Positions 27,810 through 38,003 are shown, numbered from the stretch's first letter. The stretch is DNA of 64,000 nt from Pseudomonadota bacterium (GCA_023388255.1 JAEWGO010000007.1:248001-312000), one strand, 5' to 3'. Notes: generated by a model from the sequence alone, not told the origin. Numbers and translations: made by a program.

Positions 27810-28493
27810 TCACGCGCGGCGCGCGAGCGTGCCGTCGGCGTCGAGGCGCAGTGGCGCAGCGAGCGGAGCGCCTTCGTGCAGCACGCCAGCATCGGTCAGC
27901 GCAATGCGACCGGCTGCGATCAATGCGACGCTGGCGACCAGCAAACGATGTTCCTTTTCCAGCAAGCGTTCGGCCAGCGCGTCCGGCGTGTCGCCAGCGC
28001 GCACGGGAATCTCCGCCTGCGCGATCGTCGGTCCGCCATCGAGTTCGGCGGTGACGAAATGCACGCTCGCGCCGTGCACGGCATCGCCCGCATCGAGCGC
28101 GCGCTGGTGCGTGTGCAGGCCGCGGTATTTCGGCAGCAGCGAGGGATGGATGTTGATGATGCGACCGGCCCACGGCGCCAACACCTCGGACGACAGGATG
28201 CGCATGAAGCCGGCCAGCACGATCAGGTCCGGCTGGCTCGCCGCGACTCGCGCGAACAACTCCGCATCGAAGGCCGCGCGTTGCGCATAGGCCTTCGGAT
28301 CGAGTGCGAGCGTGGCGATGCCGACATCCTCGGCGCGGCGCAACGCATGTGCGTGCGCCTTGTCGCTCGCGACCAGCGCGATCTCGGCCGGCAAGCGACC
28401 TTCATCGCGCGCATCGATCAACGCTTGCAGATTCGAGCCGCGGCCGGAGGCGAGGACAGCGATGCGGAAGACATCGGGATGACGAGCGTTCAA
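27810..28493 (-). CDS. purN: PurN, phosphoribosylglycinamide formyltransferase
   Basis: Formylates GAR with 10-formyl-THF in purine synthesis. The 227-residue protein has the phosphate-binding A-S-G-R-G-S-N-L-Q-A-L near the N-terminus and the catalytic block I-N-I-H-P-S-L-L-P with a later L-D-G-G-P-T-I-A-Q (Asn, His and Asp triad). It follows purM by 25 bases in one operon. Confidence 0.96.
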   Translation of the reverse strand: MNARHPDVFRIAVLASGRGSNLQALIDARDEGRLPAEIALVASDKAHAHALRRAEDVGIATLALDPKAYAQRAAFDAELFARVAASQPDLIVLAGFMRILSSEVLAPWAGRIINIHPSLLPKYRGLHTHQRALDAGDAVHGASVHFVTAELDGGPTIAQAEIPVRAGDTPDALAERLLEKEHRLLVASVALIAAGRIALTDAGVLHEGAPLAAPLRLDADGTLARRA

Positions 28494-28518
28494 GAGGGTC
28501 GACCCGCGAGCGTCGATC

Positions 28519-29604
28519 TCACGCGATCCGCACGCGTTCTTCGCCTTGCGCCGCCTCGATCGCGCCGATCGTCCATGCGGTCAGGCCGAGTGTTTCGAGT
28601 GCATCGAGCGTGAGGCCCACCTGACCCTGCTGCACGATCAGCACGTAGCCGATGCCGCAATTGAATGTGCGCAGCATTTCGTCGCGCGCAACGTTGCCTT
28701 CGCGCTGCAGCCAGTCGAACACCGGCGGGAGTTTCCACGCGGATCGGTCGAGCGTGATGCCGAGACCGTCCGGCACGACGCGGATGATGTTTTCCCTCAG
28801 GCCGCCGCCGGTGATGTGCGCCATGCCGTGGATCGACGGCTGCGGCCCTGGAGCCGCGGCCTGACCGCGATCGCCGGCGAGCAGTTTCAGGATTGGCTTG
28901 ACGTAGATCGTGGTCGGCGCCATCAGCGCATCGGCGAGGCTGACGCCGCCGAGATCGAGGTCGAAGCCACCGTTGTCGGGCGTGATGCCCGCGCGTTCGA
29001 CGATCTTGCGGATCAGCGAGTAGCCGTTCGAGTGCGGCCCGCTCGACGCGATGCCGATGATCGCATCGCCGGCCTTGATGCGCGAACCATCGATCAGCGC
29101 GGATTTCTCGACCGCGCCGACGCAGAAGCCGGCGAGATCGTACTCGCCGGGCGGATACATGTCCGGCATCTCGGCGGTTTCGCCGCCGATCAGCGCGCAG
29201 CCGGCCAGTTCGCAGCCCTTGGCGATGCCGCCGACGACGGAGACCGTGGTCTCGACATCCAGTTTGCCGGTCGCGAAATAGTCGAGGAAGAACAGCGATT
29301 CGGCGCCCTGCACGAGCACGTCGTTGACGCACATGCCGACCAGGTCGATGCCGATCGTGTCGTGGCGGCCGAGTTGCTGCGCCAGTTTCAGCTTGGTGCC
29401 GACGCCATCGGTGCCCGAGACCAGCACCGGATCGCGGTAGCGGCCGCCGAGTTCGAACAGCGCGCCGAAGCCGCCGAGTCCAGCCATGACTTCGGGGCGG
29501 AATGTGCGCCTGACTAGCGGTTTGATTCGCTCGACGACTTCGTTGCCTGCGTCGATGTCGACGCCGGCGGCACGGTAACTGAGGGCTTCTTGGTCAGTGG
29601 ACAT
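28519..29604 (-). CDS. purM: PurM, AIR synthetase
   Basis: ATP-dependent ring closure of FGAM to aminoimidazole ribonucleotide. The 361-residue protein starts M-S-T-D-Q-E at 29604, then [29 protein letters not shown] and G-G-E-T-A-E-M-P-D are the PurM signatures. The frame runs far upstream (to 30471) but only as antisense to the next genes. It is divergent from the DUF2066 gene; a TATCAT box on the minus strand (29633-29638) is a possible -10, with no clear -35. Confidence 0.96.
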   Translation of the reverse strand: MSTDQEALSYRAAGVDIDAGNEVVERIKPLVRRTFRPEVMAGLGGFGALFELGGRYRDPVLVSGTDGVGTKLKLAQQLGRHDTIGIDLVGMCVNDVLVQGAESLFFLDYFATGKLDVETTVSVVGGIAKGCELAGCALIGGETAEMPDMYPPGEYDLAGFCVGAVEKSALIDGSRIKAGDAIIGIASSGPHSNGYSLIRKIVERAGITPDNGGFDLDLGGVSLADALMAPTTIYVKPILKLLAGDRGQAAAPGPQPSIHGMAHITGGGLRENIIRVVPDGLGITLDRSAWKLPPVFDWLQREGNVARDEMLRTFNCGIGYVLIVQQGQVGLTLDALETLGLTAWTIGAIEAAQGEERVRIA

Positions 29605-29793
29605 GGCAGCCGGGCGGTTCGCGGGGGCGCGAATGATAGCAAAGCGGGGATTTCGCATCGGAATCGGATGTAGCTGTCGACAGCGGCGAGAAATCGGTGG
29701 TGGGCCAGGGTGCAAACGATCGTGCACGGCGGCATCAGGCCCTAGCCCATGACTGCGCGCGCCTCTAGACTTGAGGCCACCCTGACGCAATGG

Positions 29794-30447
29794 ATGACGA
29801 AAGTGCGATTTCCTGTCTGCTTGCGCGTGTTCGGGCTCGTCCTGCTGCTGCTCTCGTCGATGGCGCAGGCGGCGCCGGGCACGTATGTCGGCGAAGCGCC
29901 GGTCAATTCGCAGTCCGACGACGATCGCGTCGAGGCGCTGAAGGTGGCGCTGGCGAGCGTCGTCGCCGCACAGACCGGCGACAGCGCGCTGCCGGCGCGC
30001 CCGGACGTCGCCAGGGCGCTCGGCAACGCCGAACGCTATGTGCTGCAGTACCAGTATCGGCGCAATTCCGGCGACGACGCGGCGAAGATGACGCTGGTCG
30101 CGCAGTTCGACAGCGCGGCCGTCGACAAGTTGCTGCAGCGATTGGGTGTCGGCGCCAATGGTGCGGACGCAGCGGCGCAAACCGAAACGCCGAGCGAGGC
30201 CACCGTATGGATCGGCGGCATCCGCAATGCCGACGACTACGCGCGCGTGATCGCCTATCTGGGCAAGAGCAACTTCGTGCGCAGCGCGCAGCCGATGCAG
30301 GCGCGCGGCGACGGCATGCTGGTGAAACTGTCGTTGGCCACCGACCTTGCGCATTTCCTCGAAGCAGTCGGCATCGAACGCACGCTCGGCATCGCCGATG
30401 CGGCAAAAGGCGAGGGAGTCGACGCGACACTCGCGCTGATTCCCTGA
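29794..30447 (+). CDS. DUF2066-containing exported protein
   Basis: A 217-residue protein with a signal peptide ([10 protein letters not shown], cleavage near A-Q-A). The domain begins [15 protein letters not shown], with R-V-E-A-L-K-V-A-L and V-L-Q-Y-Q-Y-R as DUF2066 features. ATG 29794 is preferred over an in-frame start at 29749 because it puts the hydrophobic stretch near the N-terminus. A GCCTC...GAGGC hairpin (29761-29777) sits just before it. It is first in the run DUF2066, CDP-alcohol phosphatidyltransferase, AI-2E transporter, hda, which is conserved in this bacterial group. Function is unknown. Confidence 0.83.
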   Translation: MTKVRFPVCLRVFGLVLLLLSSMAQAAPGTYVGEAPVNSQSDDDRVEALKVALASVVAAQTGDSALPARPDVARALGNAERYVLQYQYRRNSGDDAAKMTLVAQFDSAAVDKLLQRLGVGANGADAAAQTETPSEATVWIGGIRNADDYARVIAYLGKSNFVRSAQPMQARGDGMLVKLSLATDLAHFLEAVGIERTLGIADAAKGEGVDATLALIP

Positions 30448-30459
30448 CGAACGGCGCCG

Positions 30460-31026
30460 ATGCTGCGCCATCTGCCCAACCTGATCACTGCGCTGCGCAT
30501 CCTGCTGGTGCTGCCGCTGTGCTGGCTGATTGGCGCCGGTCGCTACAGCGATGCATTGCTGGTCGCGGCGATCGCGGGCTTGAGCGATGCCGTCGACGGC
30601 TTCCTAGCCAAGCACTTCGGCTGGCAGAGCTGGATCGGCGGCATGCTCGATCCGATCGCCGACAAATTGCTGCTGACCGCGGCGTTCATCTCGCTGGCGC
30701 TGGCAGGCGAACTGCCGTTCTGGCTCGCGGCATTGGTGGTCGGGCGCGATTTCGTCATCGTACTCGGCGCGATCGCCTACCATGCGTTGGTCGGACGTTT
30801 CGACGCGGCGCCGAGCCGCCTGTCGAAGCTGACGACCGCGATCCAGATCCTCTACGTGCTGGCCGAACTGCTGCGCCTGTCGCATTGGATCGACGTTCCC
30901 GAGTCGTTGCGTTCGGGCATGATCGCGATCACCGCAGCCTTCACGCTCGCCAGCGGCCTGCATTACGTGGTCGTGTGGGGCGCACGTGCGCGCCGCGCGC
31001 CCCGACCCCTGGACAAGAACCGATGA
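30460..31026 (+). CDS. CDP-alcohol phosphatidyltransferase family protein
   Basis: A 188-residue membrane enzyme of the PgsA/cardiolipin-synthase-like class. The CDP-alcohol motif is present as D-G-F-L-A-K, then G eight residues on, then D-P-I-A-D, with the usual Arg after D-G-x-x-A replaced by Lys. Five or so hydrophobic helices are visible. It lies 13 bases after the DUF2066 gene and its stop overlaps the next ATG (ATGA). It could make phosphatidylglycerophosphate, but the substrate alcohol cannot be read from sequence, so no gene symbol is given. Confidence 0.85.
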   Translation: MLRHLPNLITALRILLVLPLCWLIGAGRYSDALLVAAIAGLSDAVDGFLAKHFGWQSWIGGMLDPIADKLLLTAAFISLALAGELPFWLAALVVGRDFVIVLGAIAYHALVGRFDAAPSRLSKLTTAIQILYVLAELLRLSHWIDVPESLRSGMIAITAAFTLASGLHYVVVWGARARRAPRPLDKNR

Positions 31027-32213
31027 ACGATTCCCGCGTCGACCACCGCCTCGACCTGCGCTGGCAAGCGTTGCTGCTGTTGCTGGCGATCGGCGCGATC
31101 GTCTACCTGTTGTCGCCGGTGCTGATGCCTTTCGTCGCCGCCGCGTTGTTCGCCTATCTCGCCGATCCGATCGTCGATCGCCTCGAACGCTGGATGAGCC
31201 GCGGCATCGCGGTCAGCCTCGTTTTTCTCGTCGTCACGATCGTCGTCATTGCGGTCGTGCTCGTGCTGGTGCCCTTCATCGAACGCCAGATCAGCGCGTT
31301 CCTGACCCAGTTGCCGATCTGGATCGACTGGCTGCAGACCCGCGCGGCGCCGTGGCTGGAAGCGCGTTTCGGCATCTCGCCGGACGTGCTCGATACGCAG
31401 AAGATCATCGGTGCGCTGCAGGCCAACTGGAAGGAAGCCGGCGGATTCGCCGCAACCGTGATCGGCAAGGTGTCCAAATCCGGCATGGCCGTGGTCGGCT
31501 GGACGCTGAACCTGGTCATGATCCCGGTCGTTGCGTTCTACCTGCTGCGCGACTGGGATGTGCTGGTCGAACGCATCCACGCCTTGATCCCGCGTTCGAT
31601 CGAACCGGTCGTGTCGCGCCTGTCGCGTGAGTCCGACGAAGTGCTCGGCGCGTTCCTGCGCGGCCAGCTCAGCGTGATGGTCGCGCTCGGCGTGTTCTAC
31701 GGTGCCGGCCTGTGGCTGGTCGGCGTCAGCGTCGGTCCGCTGATCGGCATGATCGCCGGATTGATCAGCTTCGTACCGTACCTCGGCGCGATTACCGGCG
31801 TCGTCATGGGCGTGATCGCCGCACTCGTGCAGTACCAGGACTGGTACCACGTGCTGCTCGTGCTCGGCGTGTTCGTGGTCGGGCAGACGCTGGAAGGCTA
31901 TGTGCTGGTGCCGCGCCTGGTCGGCGAGAAGATCGGCCTGCATCCGGTCGCGGTGATCTTCGCGGTGCTGGCCGGCGGCGAGCTGTTCGGCTTCCTCGGC
32001 ATCCTGCTCGCGCTGCCGGTCGCGTCGGTCGTCATGGTGCTGCTGCGCTACGCCTACCAGCGCTATACGCGTAGCGACCTGTACACGACGACGGCGACGG
32101 AAGAGGCGCTGATCGTCGTCGCCGGCACACCGATCGCTGAAGTTGCCGCAGCCGATGTCGTTGCCGTCGAGCGCGCTGCGCCGGACGCCGGCCCACCGTC
32201 GACAGAACCATGA
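31023..32213 (+). CDS. AI-2E family transporter (PerM/YdiK-like)
   Basis: A 396-residue membrane protein with about eight hydrophobic helices. The family features are the N-terminal S-P-V-L-M-P-F-V-A-A-A-L-F-A-Y, the long periplasmic loop after helix 3, and the central E-G-Y-V-L-V-P-R-L-V-G block with F-V-P-Y-L-G-A-I. The name AI-2E is historical; most members have no proven cargo. It overlaps its neighbours on both sides by 4 bases (ATGA), so it is translated in line with the phosphatidyltransferase and hda. A longer frame beginning at 29790 reads antisense-like residues and is rejected. Confidence 0.9.
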   Translation: MNDSRVDHRLDLRWQALLLLLAIGAIVYLLSPVLMPFVAAALFAYLADPIVDRLERWMSRGIAVSLVFLVVTIVVIAVVLVLVPFIERQISAFLTQLPIWIDWLQTRAAPWLEARFGISPDVLDTQKIIGALQANWKEAGGFAATVIGKVSKSGMAVVGWTLNLVMIPVVAFYLLRDWDVLVERIHALIPRSIEPVVSRLSRESDEVLGAFLRGQLSVMVALGVFYGAGLWLVGVSVGPLIGMIAGLISFVPYLGAITGVVMGVIAALVQYQDWYHVLLVLGVFVVGQTLEGYVLVPRLVGEKIGLHPVAVIFAVLAGGELFGFLGILLALPVASVVMVLLRYAYQRYTRSDLYTTTATEEALIVVAGTPIAEVAAADVVAVERAAPDAGPPSTEP

Positions 32214-32899
32214 GCGGACAATTGCCGCTCGCATTGCGTTGGCCGGCGCACCAGCGTTTCGAGCATTTCATTGCCGGACCGAACCGCGTCGCGATCGATC
32301 TGCTGCGCGCGCTCGCGGGTGGTACTGAATCCGCATGGCTCTACCTCGCCGGCGCCAACGGCAGCGGCCGCACGCACCTGTTGATCGCGACCTGCGCCAC
32401 CGCCAGCGTCGAAGGCCGCCGCGCGCAATACCTGTCGATGGCCACGCTGGCCACGCGCCGCGCCGAGGCGATCCGCGGACTCGGCGGCAGCGATCTGCTC
32501 GCGCTCGACGATCTGGATGCGATCGCCGGCGATCGCGAGGCCGAGCATGCGTTGTTCGACCTCTACAATCGCTGTCGTGCCGAACAGACCGCGTTGCTGT
32601 TCGCCGCGAGCGCCCCGCCTGCGCAACTCGGCATCGGCCTGCCGGACCTCGTCTCGCGCCTGTCCGCCTGCACCCAGATCGCACTGAAACCGCTCGACGA
32701 AACCGAGCGCCGCACCTTGCTGCGCACGCGCGCCCGCGATCGCGGCATCGAACTCGACGAAGCGGCGCTCGACTGGCTGTTCACGCGTCGCAAGCGCGAC
32801 CTCGCGACCCTGCTCGATCTGCTCGACCGCATCGACCGCGCCTCGCTCGCGGCGAAGCGGCGCGTGACGGTGCCGTTCCTGCGTACGCTGATCGATTGA
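32210..32899 (+). CDS. hda: Hda, DnaA regulatory inactivator
   Basis: A 229-residue AAA+ protein that, with the beta clamp, drives ATP hydrolysis by DnaA after initiation. The clamp-binding motif Q-L-P-L-A-L is at residues 4-9. A DnaA-like P-loop G-A-N-G-S-G-R-T follows at about 48-55, with R in place of K as in other Hda proteins. L-L-A-L-D-D-L-D-A-I is Walker B. It is last in the four-gene coupled operon. Confidence 0.93.
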   Translation: MSGQLPLALRWPAHQRFEHFIAGPNRVAIDLLRALAGGTESAWLYLAGANGSGRTHLLIATCATASVEGRRAQYLSMATLATRRAEAIRGLGGSDLLALDDLDAIAGDREAEHALFDLYNRCRAEQTALLFAASAPPAQLGIGLPDLVSRLSACTQIALKPLDETERRTLLRTRARDRGIELDEAALDWLFTRRKRDLATLLDLLDRIDRASLAAKRRVTVPFLRTLID

Positions 32900-32974
32900 G
32901 GCGCCGGGCGTGCCGACCATGCCGCATGGCACAGTTGCCGAAACTCGAGCCTCGGCTATCTTCGAGGTTTCGCA

Positions 32975-35740
32975 ATGATCAGGGGTGCGCGAATGTACGG
33001 ACGGATACTGGCCGCCATGGCGGCCATCGCAATGACGGGCGGGAGTCCAGCGGCGCACGCCGGTGACGCCTACGCGCGCGATCCGGCGCAGCCGGTCGAT
33101 GCGGCATACACCGCGAAGATCGCCAAGTACACCACCGACAAGCAATTCAACACGCCGCTGACCGACTATCTGCCGGCATCGCCGACAGTGCCGACGCCGG
33201 AGAAAGTGCTGGGCGACGTCGCCGGTGCGCCGGACATGCTGCCGTATTCGGCCGATGTGTATCGCTACTTCCGCCTGCTTGCCGCGGCGTCGCCGCGCGT
33301 GCGCGTGGTCAGCGCCGGCCGCAGCGAGGAAGGCCGCGAGATGATTGCGGTCGCGGTCGCCGACGAGAAGCTGCTCGACGATCTCGATGCGAATCGCGCG
33401 CGTCTCGCGCAGCTCGCCGATCCGCGCACGCTTGGGCTCGACGATGCGAAAGCCGATGCGCTGATCGCGCAGACCACGCCGGTCTACTACATCACCGGCA
33501 CGATGCATTCGACCGAAACCGGCGCGCCGACCGCGCTGATGGAGCTCGCCTACCGCCTCGCAGTCGACGACGCGCCGTACATCAAGAAGATCCGCTCGCA
33601 GGTAGTCACGCTGATCACACCGGTGGTCGAGGTCGATGGCCGCGATCGCATGGTCGACCTCTACCGCTGGCACAAGGCCAATCCCGGCAAGCAGTATCCG
33701 CGCCTGGTCTACTGGGGCCACTACGTCGCGCACGACAACAACCGTGACGCGATGGCGCTGACCCTGAACCTCAGCCGCAACGTGCTCGACACCTACCTTG
33801 GCTGGCACGCGCTGGTGCTGCACGACCTGCACGAGTCGGTGCCGTTCCTCTATGACAACACGGTCGGCGACGGCCCGTACAACGCGTGGATCGATCCGAT
33901 CCTCGTCAACGAATGGCAGCAGATCGGCTGGAACAACGTCGAGCAGTTGACCAAGCTCGGCCTGCCCGGCGTGTTCACGCATGGCGGGTTCGATACCTGG
34001 AGCCCGGGCTACATGATGTTCATGGCGGCCATGCACAACGGCATCAGCCGTCTGTACGAAACCTTCGGCAACGCCGGCGCCGACACGGTCGAGCGCATCC
34101 TCTCGCCGGGCCAATACGAGCGCACCTGGTATCGCCCGAATCCGCCGCTGCCCAAAGTGCTCTGGTCGCAGCGCAACAACAACAACTACCAGCAGACCGG
34201 CCTGCTCACTGCGCTCGACTATTTCGTGCAGAACCGCGCCACGTTCATGCGCAACTTCTGGCTCAAGGGCAAGCGTTCGATCGAGAAGCCGAAGACCAAC
34301 GGCCCTGCCGCCTACGTGCTGAGCGCCGACGACGCGCACAAGGGCGCGCAGGCAGAGCTGCTGCGCGTATTGCGTTTGCAGCACGTGGAGATCAGCCGCG
34401 CCGATCGTGCGTTCACCGCCGAGGTTCCGGTGCTCGACGTGAAGAAGGCGACGGGCGAGGAGAAGACCGACAAGCACGAACCCGAGCAGCCCAAGCGCAT
34501 CGCGCGTCAGTTCCCGGCCGGCAGTTTCATCGTTCGCATGGACCAGCCGTATTCGCGCATCGCCGATACGCTGCTCGACCGCCAGTACTGGGCGCCCGAC
34601 GATCCGCAGAAGCATCCGTACGACGACACCGGCTGGTCGCTCGGCGACAGCTTCGGCGTCGACGTCGCACGCGTCTCCGATGCGACCGTCCTCGACGTGC
34701 CCATGCAGCGCATCGAAGCGATCGATACGCCGCGTTTCGAGCCGGCGTCGCTGGGTGTCGAAGGCAAGATGCCGCGCATAGCGATCATGCACACCTGGCT
34801 GTCGACGCAGACCGAGGGCTGGTGGCGCCAGGCGCTCGACAAGCTCGGCGTGAAATACAGCTACATCAGCACGCAGGACGTTGCAAGGCAATCGAAACTG
34901 CGCGGCAAGTACGACGTGATCCTGTTCGGCCCGACCGGCGCGCGCAACTCGCGCCAGATCGTCGACGGCCTGCCGATGTACGGCAATGCACTGCCCTGGA
35001 AGAAGACCGCGCTGACGCCGAATCTCGGCCTCATCGACTCGACCGACGACATGCGTCCCGGCCTCGGCGCGAGCGGTGTCGACAACCTCAAGCGCTTTGT
35101 CGCCGACGGCGGCTTGCTCGTCACGTCCGAAGACACCGCCGAGTTCGCGATCGACATGGGTCTCGCACCGGGGGTATCGGTGACACCGACGAAGTCGCTG
35201 CGCGTCGTCGGCAGCATCCTTGGCGCGGTGCGTGTCGCCGACGACAGCCCCGTCGCACGCGGCTACGACAAGTCGTTCGCGATGTACAGCGCGGAAGGCA
35301 TGTCGTTCCGAGTGAGCAACCTCGTCGGCGGCGATCATGGCCTGCCGAACGCGAAGGACTACAAGCGCCCGACGGGCCGTGGCGGCCTGCACGACGAGGA
35401 CGTGCCCGAAGGCCGCGCGTTCGACGCTCCGCCGCTGCTGCCCTCCGCAAAGCCGTGGCAGGCGCTGCCGCTCAATGTCGACCAGGAGCGCAACAACCCC
35501 AACGTGATTCCGCCGGCGATGCGTCCGAAGGTGATCGTGCGCTGGGCCGACACCGACCATCTGCTGCTCTCCGGTCTGCTCGACAACGGGAAGGAAATGG
35601 CCGAGCACGCGGCCGTCGTCGATGCTCGCTATGGCCAGGGTCACGTGCTGTTGTTCGCGAACAATCCGGTCTGGCGTGGGATGACGATCGGCAACTACGC
35701 GCTGCTGCTGAACGCGATCACGCACTACGACCGACTCTGA
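32975..35740 (+). CDS. Exported M14-family zinc metallopeptidase, large
   Basis: A 921-residue secreted protein with a signal peptide ending near A-H-A-G (residues 27-30). The catalytic domain has a zinc set of the M14 type: His178-x-x-Glu181 (HSTE) and His283 in V-L-H-D-L-H-E-S, with an R-D-x-M-V-D-L-Y loop and H-D-N-N-R-D (253-258) between. After about residue 480 a long C-terminal region resembles a class-I-glutamine-amidotransferase-like fold (D-V-I-L-F-G-P-T-G-A, then G-G-L-L-V-T-S-E-D). The start at 32975 follows the hda stop by about 75 bases; M-Y-G-R (32993) is an alternative. It probably digests external peptides. Confidence 0.85.
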   Translation: MIRGARMYGRILAAMAAIAMTGGSPAAHAGDAYARDPAQPVDAAYTAKIAKYTTDKQFNTPLTDYLPASPTVPTPEKVLGDVAGAPDMLPYSADVYRYFRLLAAASPRVRVVSAGRSEEGREMIAVAVADEKLLDDLDANRARLAQLADPRTLGLDDAKADALIAQTTPVYYITGTMHSTETGAPTALMELAYRLAVDDAPYIKKIRSQVVTLITPVVEVDGRDRMVDLYRWHKANPGKQYPRLVYWGHYVAHDNNRDAMALTLNLSRNVLDTYLGWHALVLHDLHESVPFLYDNTVGDGPYNAWIDPILVNEWQQIGWNNVEQLTKLGLPGVFTHGGFDTWSPGYMMFMAAMHNGISRLYETFGNAGADTVERILSPGQYERTWYRPNPPLPKVLWSQRNNNNYQQTGLLTALDYFVQNRATFMRNFWLKGKRSIEKPKTNGPAAYVLSADDAHKGAQAELLRVLRLQHVEISRADRAFTAEVPVLDVKKATGEEKTDKHEPEQPKRIARQFPAGSFIVRMDQPYSRIADTLLDRQYWAPDDPQKHPYDDTGWSLGDSFGVDVARVSDATVLDVPMQRIEAIDTPRFEPASLGVEGKMPRIAIMHTWLSTQTEGWWRQALDKLGVKYSYISTQDVARQSKLRGKYDVILFGPTGARNSRQIVDGLPMYGNALPWKKTALTPNLGLIDSTDDMRPGLGASGVDNLKRFVADGGLLVTSEDTAEFAIDMGLAPGVSVTPTKSLRVVGSILGAVRVADDSPVARGYDKSFAMYSAEGMSFRVSNLVGGDHGLPNAKDYKRPTGRGGLHDEDVPEGRAFDAPPLLPSAKPWQALPLNVDQERNNPNVIPPAMRPKVIVRWADTDHLLLSGLLDNGKEMAEHAAVVDARYGQGHVLLFANNPVWRGMTIGNYALLLNAITHYDRL

Positions 35741-36181
35741 GGGGCCCGCGTCCTTGCCTTGCGGGAGCGCACCCTGTGCGCGACCGCGTCACGTCAGCGA
35801 TTGTCGAGAGGGGCGGTCGGGGTGCGCCGCTGCGTTGGTCGCCCGGTTTCCAATTGCACGCGCGGAGCAGCGCTCGCATGGGCTTCGACGAGCCCTCCGT
35901 TCGCTTCGAGCTATCGAACGGCGATCCTCGCAACCATCCGCGGGGCAACGGGCGCCGGGATATGCCGAAGCGTGTCCTGTCCTGAAGTCAGGCACGGGGC
36001 GCGCTCCGGCGTAGCCCGCTCGATTTCCAGTGGGCGATTCTGCACGCCCGGGTCAGCGGCCGATTTGGCGCATTGTGTATACAATTGGAAAGTTAATCAT
36101 GGGGGGATCGTCATCGTGTCAACCATATCCGTTGTTCCGAAACACATCGCATCGCGCCTTCCGATCGCGGAGGGGCGAAGC
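35741..36181. other. 441-base gap without a convincing gene
   Basis: Between the M14 peptidase and the exported Ig-like protein no reading frame with codon use or family similarity was found. A CCTGA-AG-TCAGG mini-palindrome lies near 35980. The last 120 bases turn AT-rich (from about 36060), which suggests that the promoter of the next gene lies there. The M14 stop has no terminator-like hairpin. Confidence 0.6.
36072..36085 (+). promoter_or_regulatory. Inverted repeat ATTGT-GTAT-ACAAT, possible operator/promoter
   Basis: A perfect 5-base inverted repeat in a short AT-rich island about 100 bases before the exported-protein start. TACAAT at 36080-36085 could act as a -10, but no matching -35 was seen. 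It may be a regulator site or a chance palindrome. Confidence 0.35.
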
Positions 36182-37960
36182 ATGCGCACGACGTTCTTTC
36201 GCGTCGCCACATCCATTCTTGTCGCGGGAGCGTCCGCGTCGGCGTGTGCCCAGTCGTTCGTAGAAAACTTCGACGACATTACCTTGCTCGCGGGCAATGG
36301 CTGGTTCATTCAGAACAACAGCACTCCAGTGGGCTCGATCAGCTGGTTCCAGGGCACTGCCACGACCGCCACCCCGACACCCGGTCCCTTCGACGCGTAC
36401 AACGGGGCGGCGAATTCCTATATCGGGGTCAATTTCAACAGCACCGGGAGTACCGGCACCATCAGCAACTGGCTGATGGCGCCGAACAGAACGTTCCGCA
36501 ACGGTGACGTCTTCCAGTTCTATACCCGCAAGCCGACCATTGGGGCCGGGCAGACCGACTATCCCGATCGTCTCGAAGTGCGCCTGAGCACGAACGGCGC
36601 GAGCACGAACGTGGGTACAGGTGCTACTGCGGTGGGCGACTTCACGACGCTGATGTTGTCGATCAATCCCACTCTGGTGGCCAACGTCTATCCCCAGGTG
36701 TGGACGCAATACACCATTACGATGTCCGGGCTTCCCGCGCCCACCTCGGGTCGCCTGGCGTTCCGCTATTTCGTGACCGGCGCCGGATCCCTTGGATCGT
36801 TTTCCGACTACATCGGCATCGACAACGCGGTGTACACGCCCTACGTCTGCCCCGCGCTGACGATCGATCCGACCACGCTGCCCAGCGCAAGCTGGGCCCA
36901 GCTCTACAGCCAGTCCCTCAGCCAAACCGGCGCACTCGGAGCTCCTGCTTACGCGGTGACGGCGGGTGCCCTGCCTTCCGGACTGACGCTGGCCGCGGAC
37001 GGCATCATTTCCGGTACACCCACCGCCCTCGGCACCTTCAATTTCACCGTGACGGTTTCTGACGCCAGCGGTTGCGCCGGTTCCAGGTCCTACTCGATCA
37101 CGGTGGCTGCCACGGTGCCCGACGCGCCCACCGGTGTCGGTGCCGTCGCGGGCGATTCGTACATCGACGTGAGCTGGGCCGACCCCGCCAACGATGGCGG
37201 CGATGCCATCTCCGGCTATACCGCCACCTGTACCGATGGCACGAACAATGTCAGCGCGCCGGGCGCCGCATCACCGATCACGGTAGCCGGGCTCGCCAAC
37301 GGCACGGCCTATACCTGCACCGTGTCGGCCACTAACGGCGTGGGTTCGGGTGCTGCTTCCGCCCCCAGCAACAGCGTCACGCCGATGGGCGACCAGAGCA
37401 TCACCTTCGATCCGCAAGCCGGACAGACCTACAGCCCCGGCGGGACATTTGCCATCAATCCGCCGGCGACCGCCAGTTCCGGACTCGACGTGGTCTACGG
37501 CTCGACGACACCCGACGTATGCACGGTGAGCGGAGCAACGGTTTCCATCGTTTCCGCCGGTACCTGCATGCTCACCGCCGACCAGCCGGGCAACACCGCC
37601 TGGCACGCGGCGCCGCAGGTCGAACAATCTCTCGTCATTGCCAAGGCCAACCAGACCCTCACCTTCCCGCCGCAGACCGAACCGAGCTTGTTGTTCGAGC
37701 CAGGTAGCACCTTCGCCATCGCGCCGGAGGCCAGCAGCGCCAAGCCCAATTCGGGCCGTGCCATTGCCTATGGCTCGCTCACTGCGGACGTGTGCGAAGT
37801 GAACGGCACCACGGTGACGATGGTGGCCGCCGGCGCGTGCATCATCGCGGCGAACCAGAGCGGCGACGGCAACTTCAACGCGGCGATGCAGGTGGCGACG
37901 CAGGTCATGCTGCTGGACATCATCTTCGCGGATGGATTCGAAGAGCTGCCGCCGTTGTAG
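36182..37960 (+). CDS. Exported multi-domain (Ig/FnIII-like) protein with D-G-F-E tail
   Basis: A 592-residue protein. Start ATG 36182 gives a signal peptide (M-R-T-T-F-F-R, cleavage near A-C-A-Q-S); GTG 36116 is an alternative. Residues about 25-205 look like a choice-of-anchor/cleaved-adhesin beta sandwich. About 210-310 contains a He_PIG-type Ig repeat (G-A-L-P-S-G-L-T-L). About 310-400 is a fibronectin type III domain (P-D-A-P-T-G-V). Then come two tandem copies of an about 85-residue domain (each opening Q-S/T-I/L-T-F and with a CxxN/G-type V-C pair). The protein ends D-I-I-F-A-D-G-F-E-E-L-P-P-L. It is probably secreted or surface-displayed; function unknown. Confidence 0.82.
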   Translation: MRTTFFRVATSILVAGASASACAQSFVENFDDITLLAGNGWFIQNNSTPVGSISWFQGTATTATPTPGPFDAYNGAANSYIGVNFNSTGSTGTISNWLMAPNRTFRNGDVFQFYTRKPTIGAGQTDYPDRLEVRLSTNGASTNVGTGATAVGDFTTLMLSINPTLVANVYPQVWTQYTITMSGLPAPTSGRLAFRYFVTGAGSLGSFSDYIGIDNAVYTPYVCPALTIDPTTLPSASWAQLYSQSLSQTGALGAPAYAVTAGALPSGLTLAADGIISGTPTALGTFNFTVTVSDASGCAGSRSYSITVAATVPDAPTGVGAVAGDSYIDVSWADPANDGGDAISGYTATCTDGTNNVSAPGAASPITVAGLANGTAYTCTVSATNGVGSGAASAPSNSVTPMGDQSITFDPQAGQTYSPGGTFAINPPATASSGLDVVYGSTTPDVCTVSGATVSIVSAGTCMLTADQPGNTAWHAAPQVEQSLVIAKANQTLTFPPQTEPSLLFEPGSTFAIAPEASSAKPNSGRAIAYGSLTADVCEVNGTTVTMVAAGACIIAANQSGDGNFNAAMQVATQVMLLDIIFADGFEELPPL

Positions 37961-38003
37961 GCCGCGTATCCATGCGCCGAACGCACTTCGGCGCATGCTC
38001 GAC

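Noticed and set aside
32063..35725. 1220-codon open frame on the minus strand
   Set aside because: It lies wholly antisense to the M14 peptidase and hda/AI-2E genes, has Arg/Val/His-rich shadow composition and no domain motif; the plus-strand genes have clear catalytic motifs.
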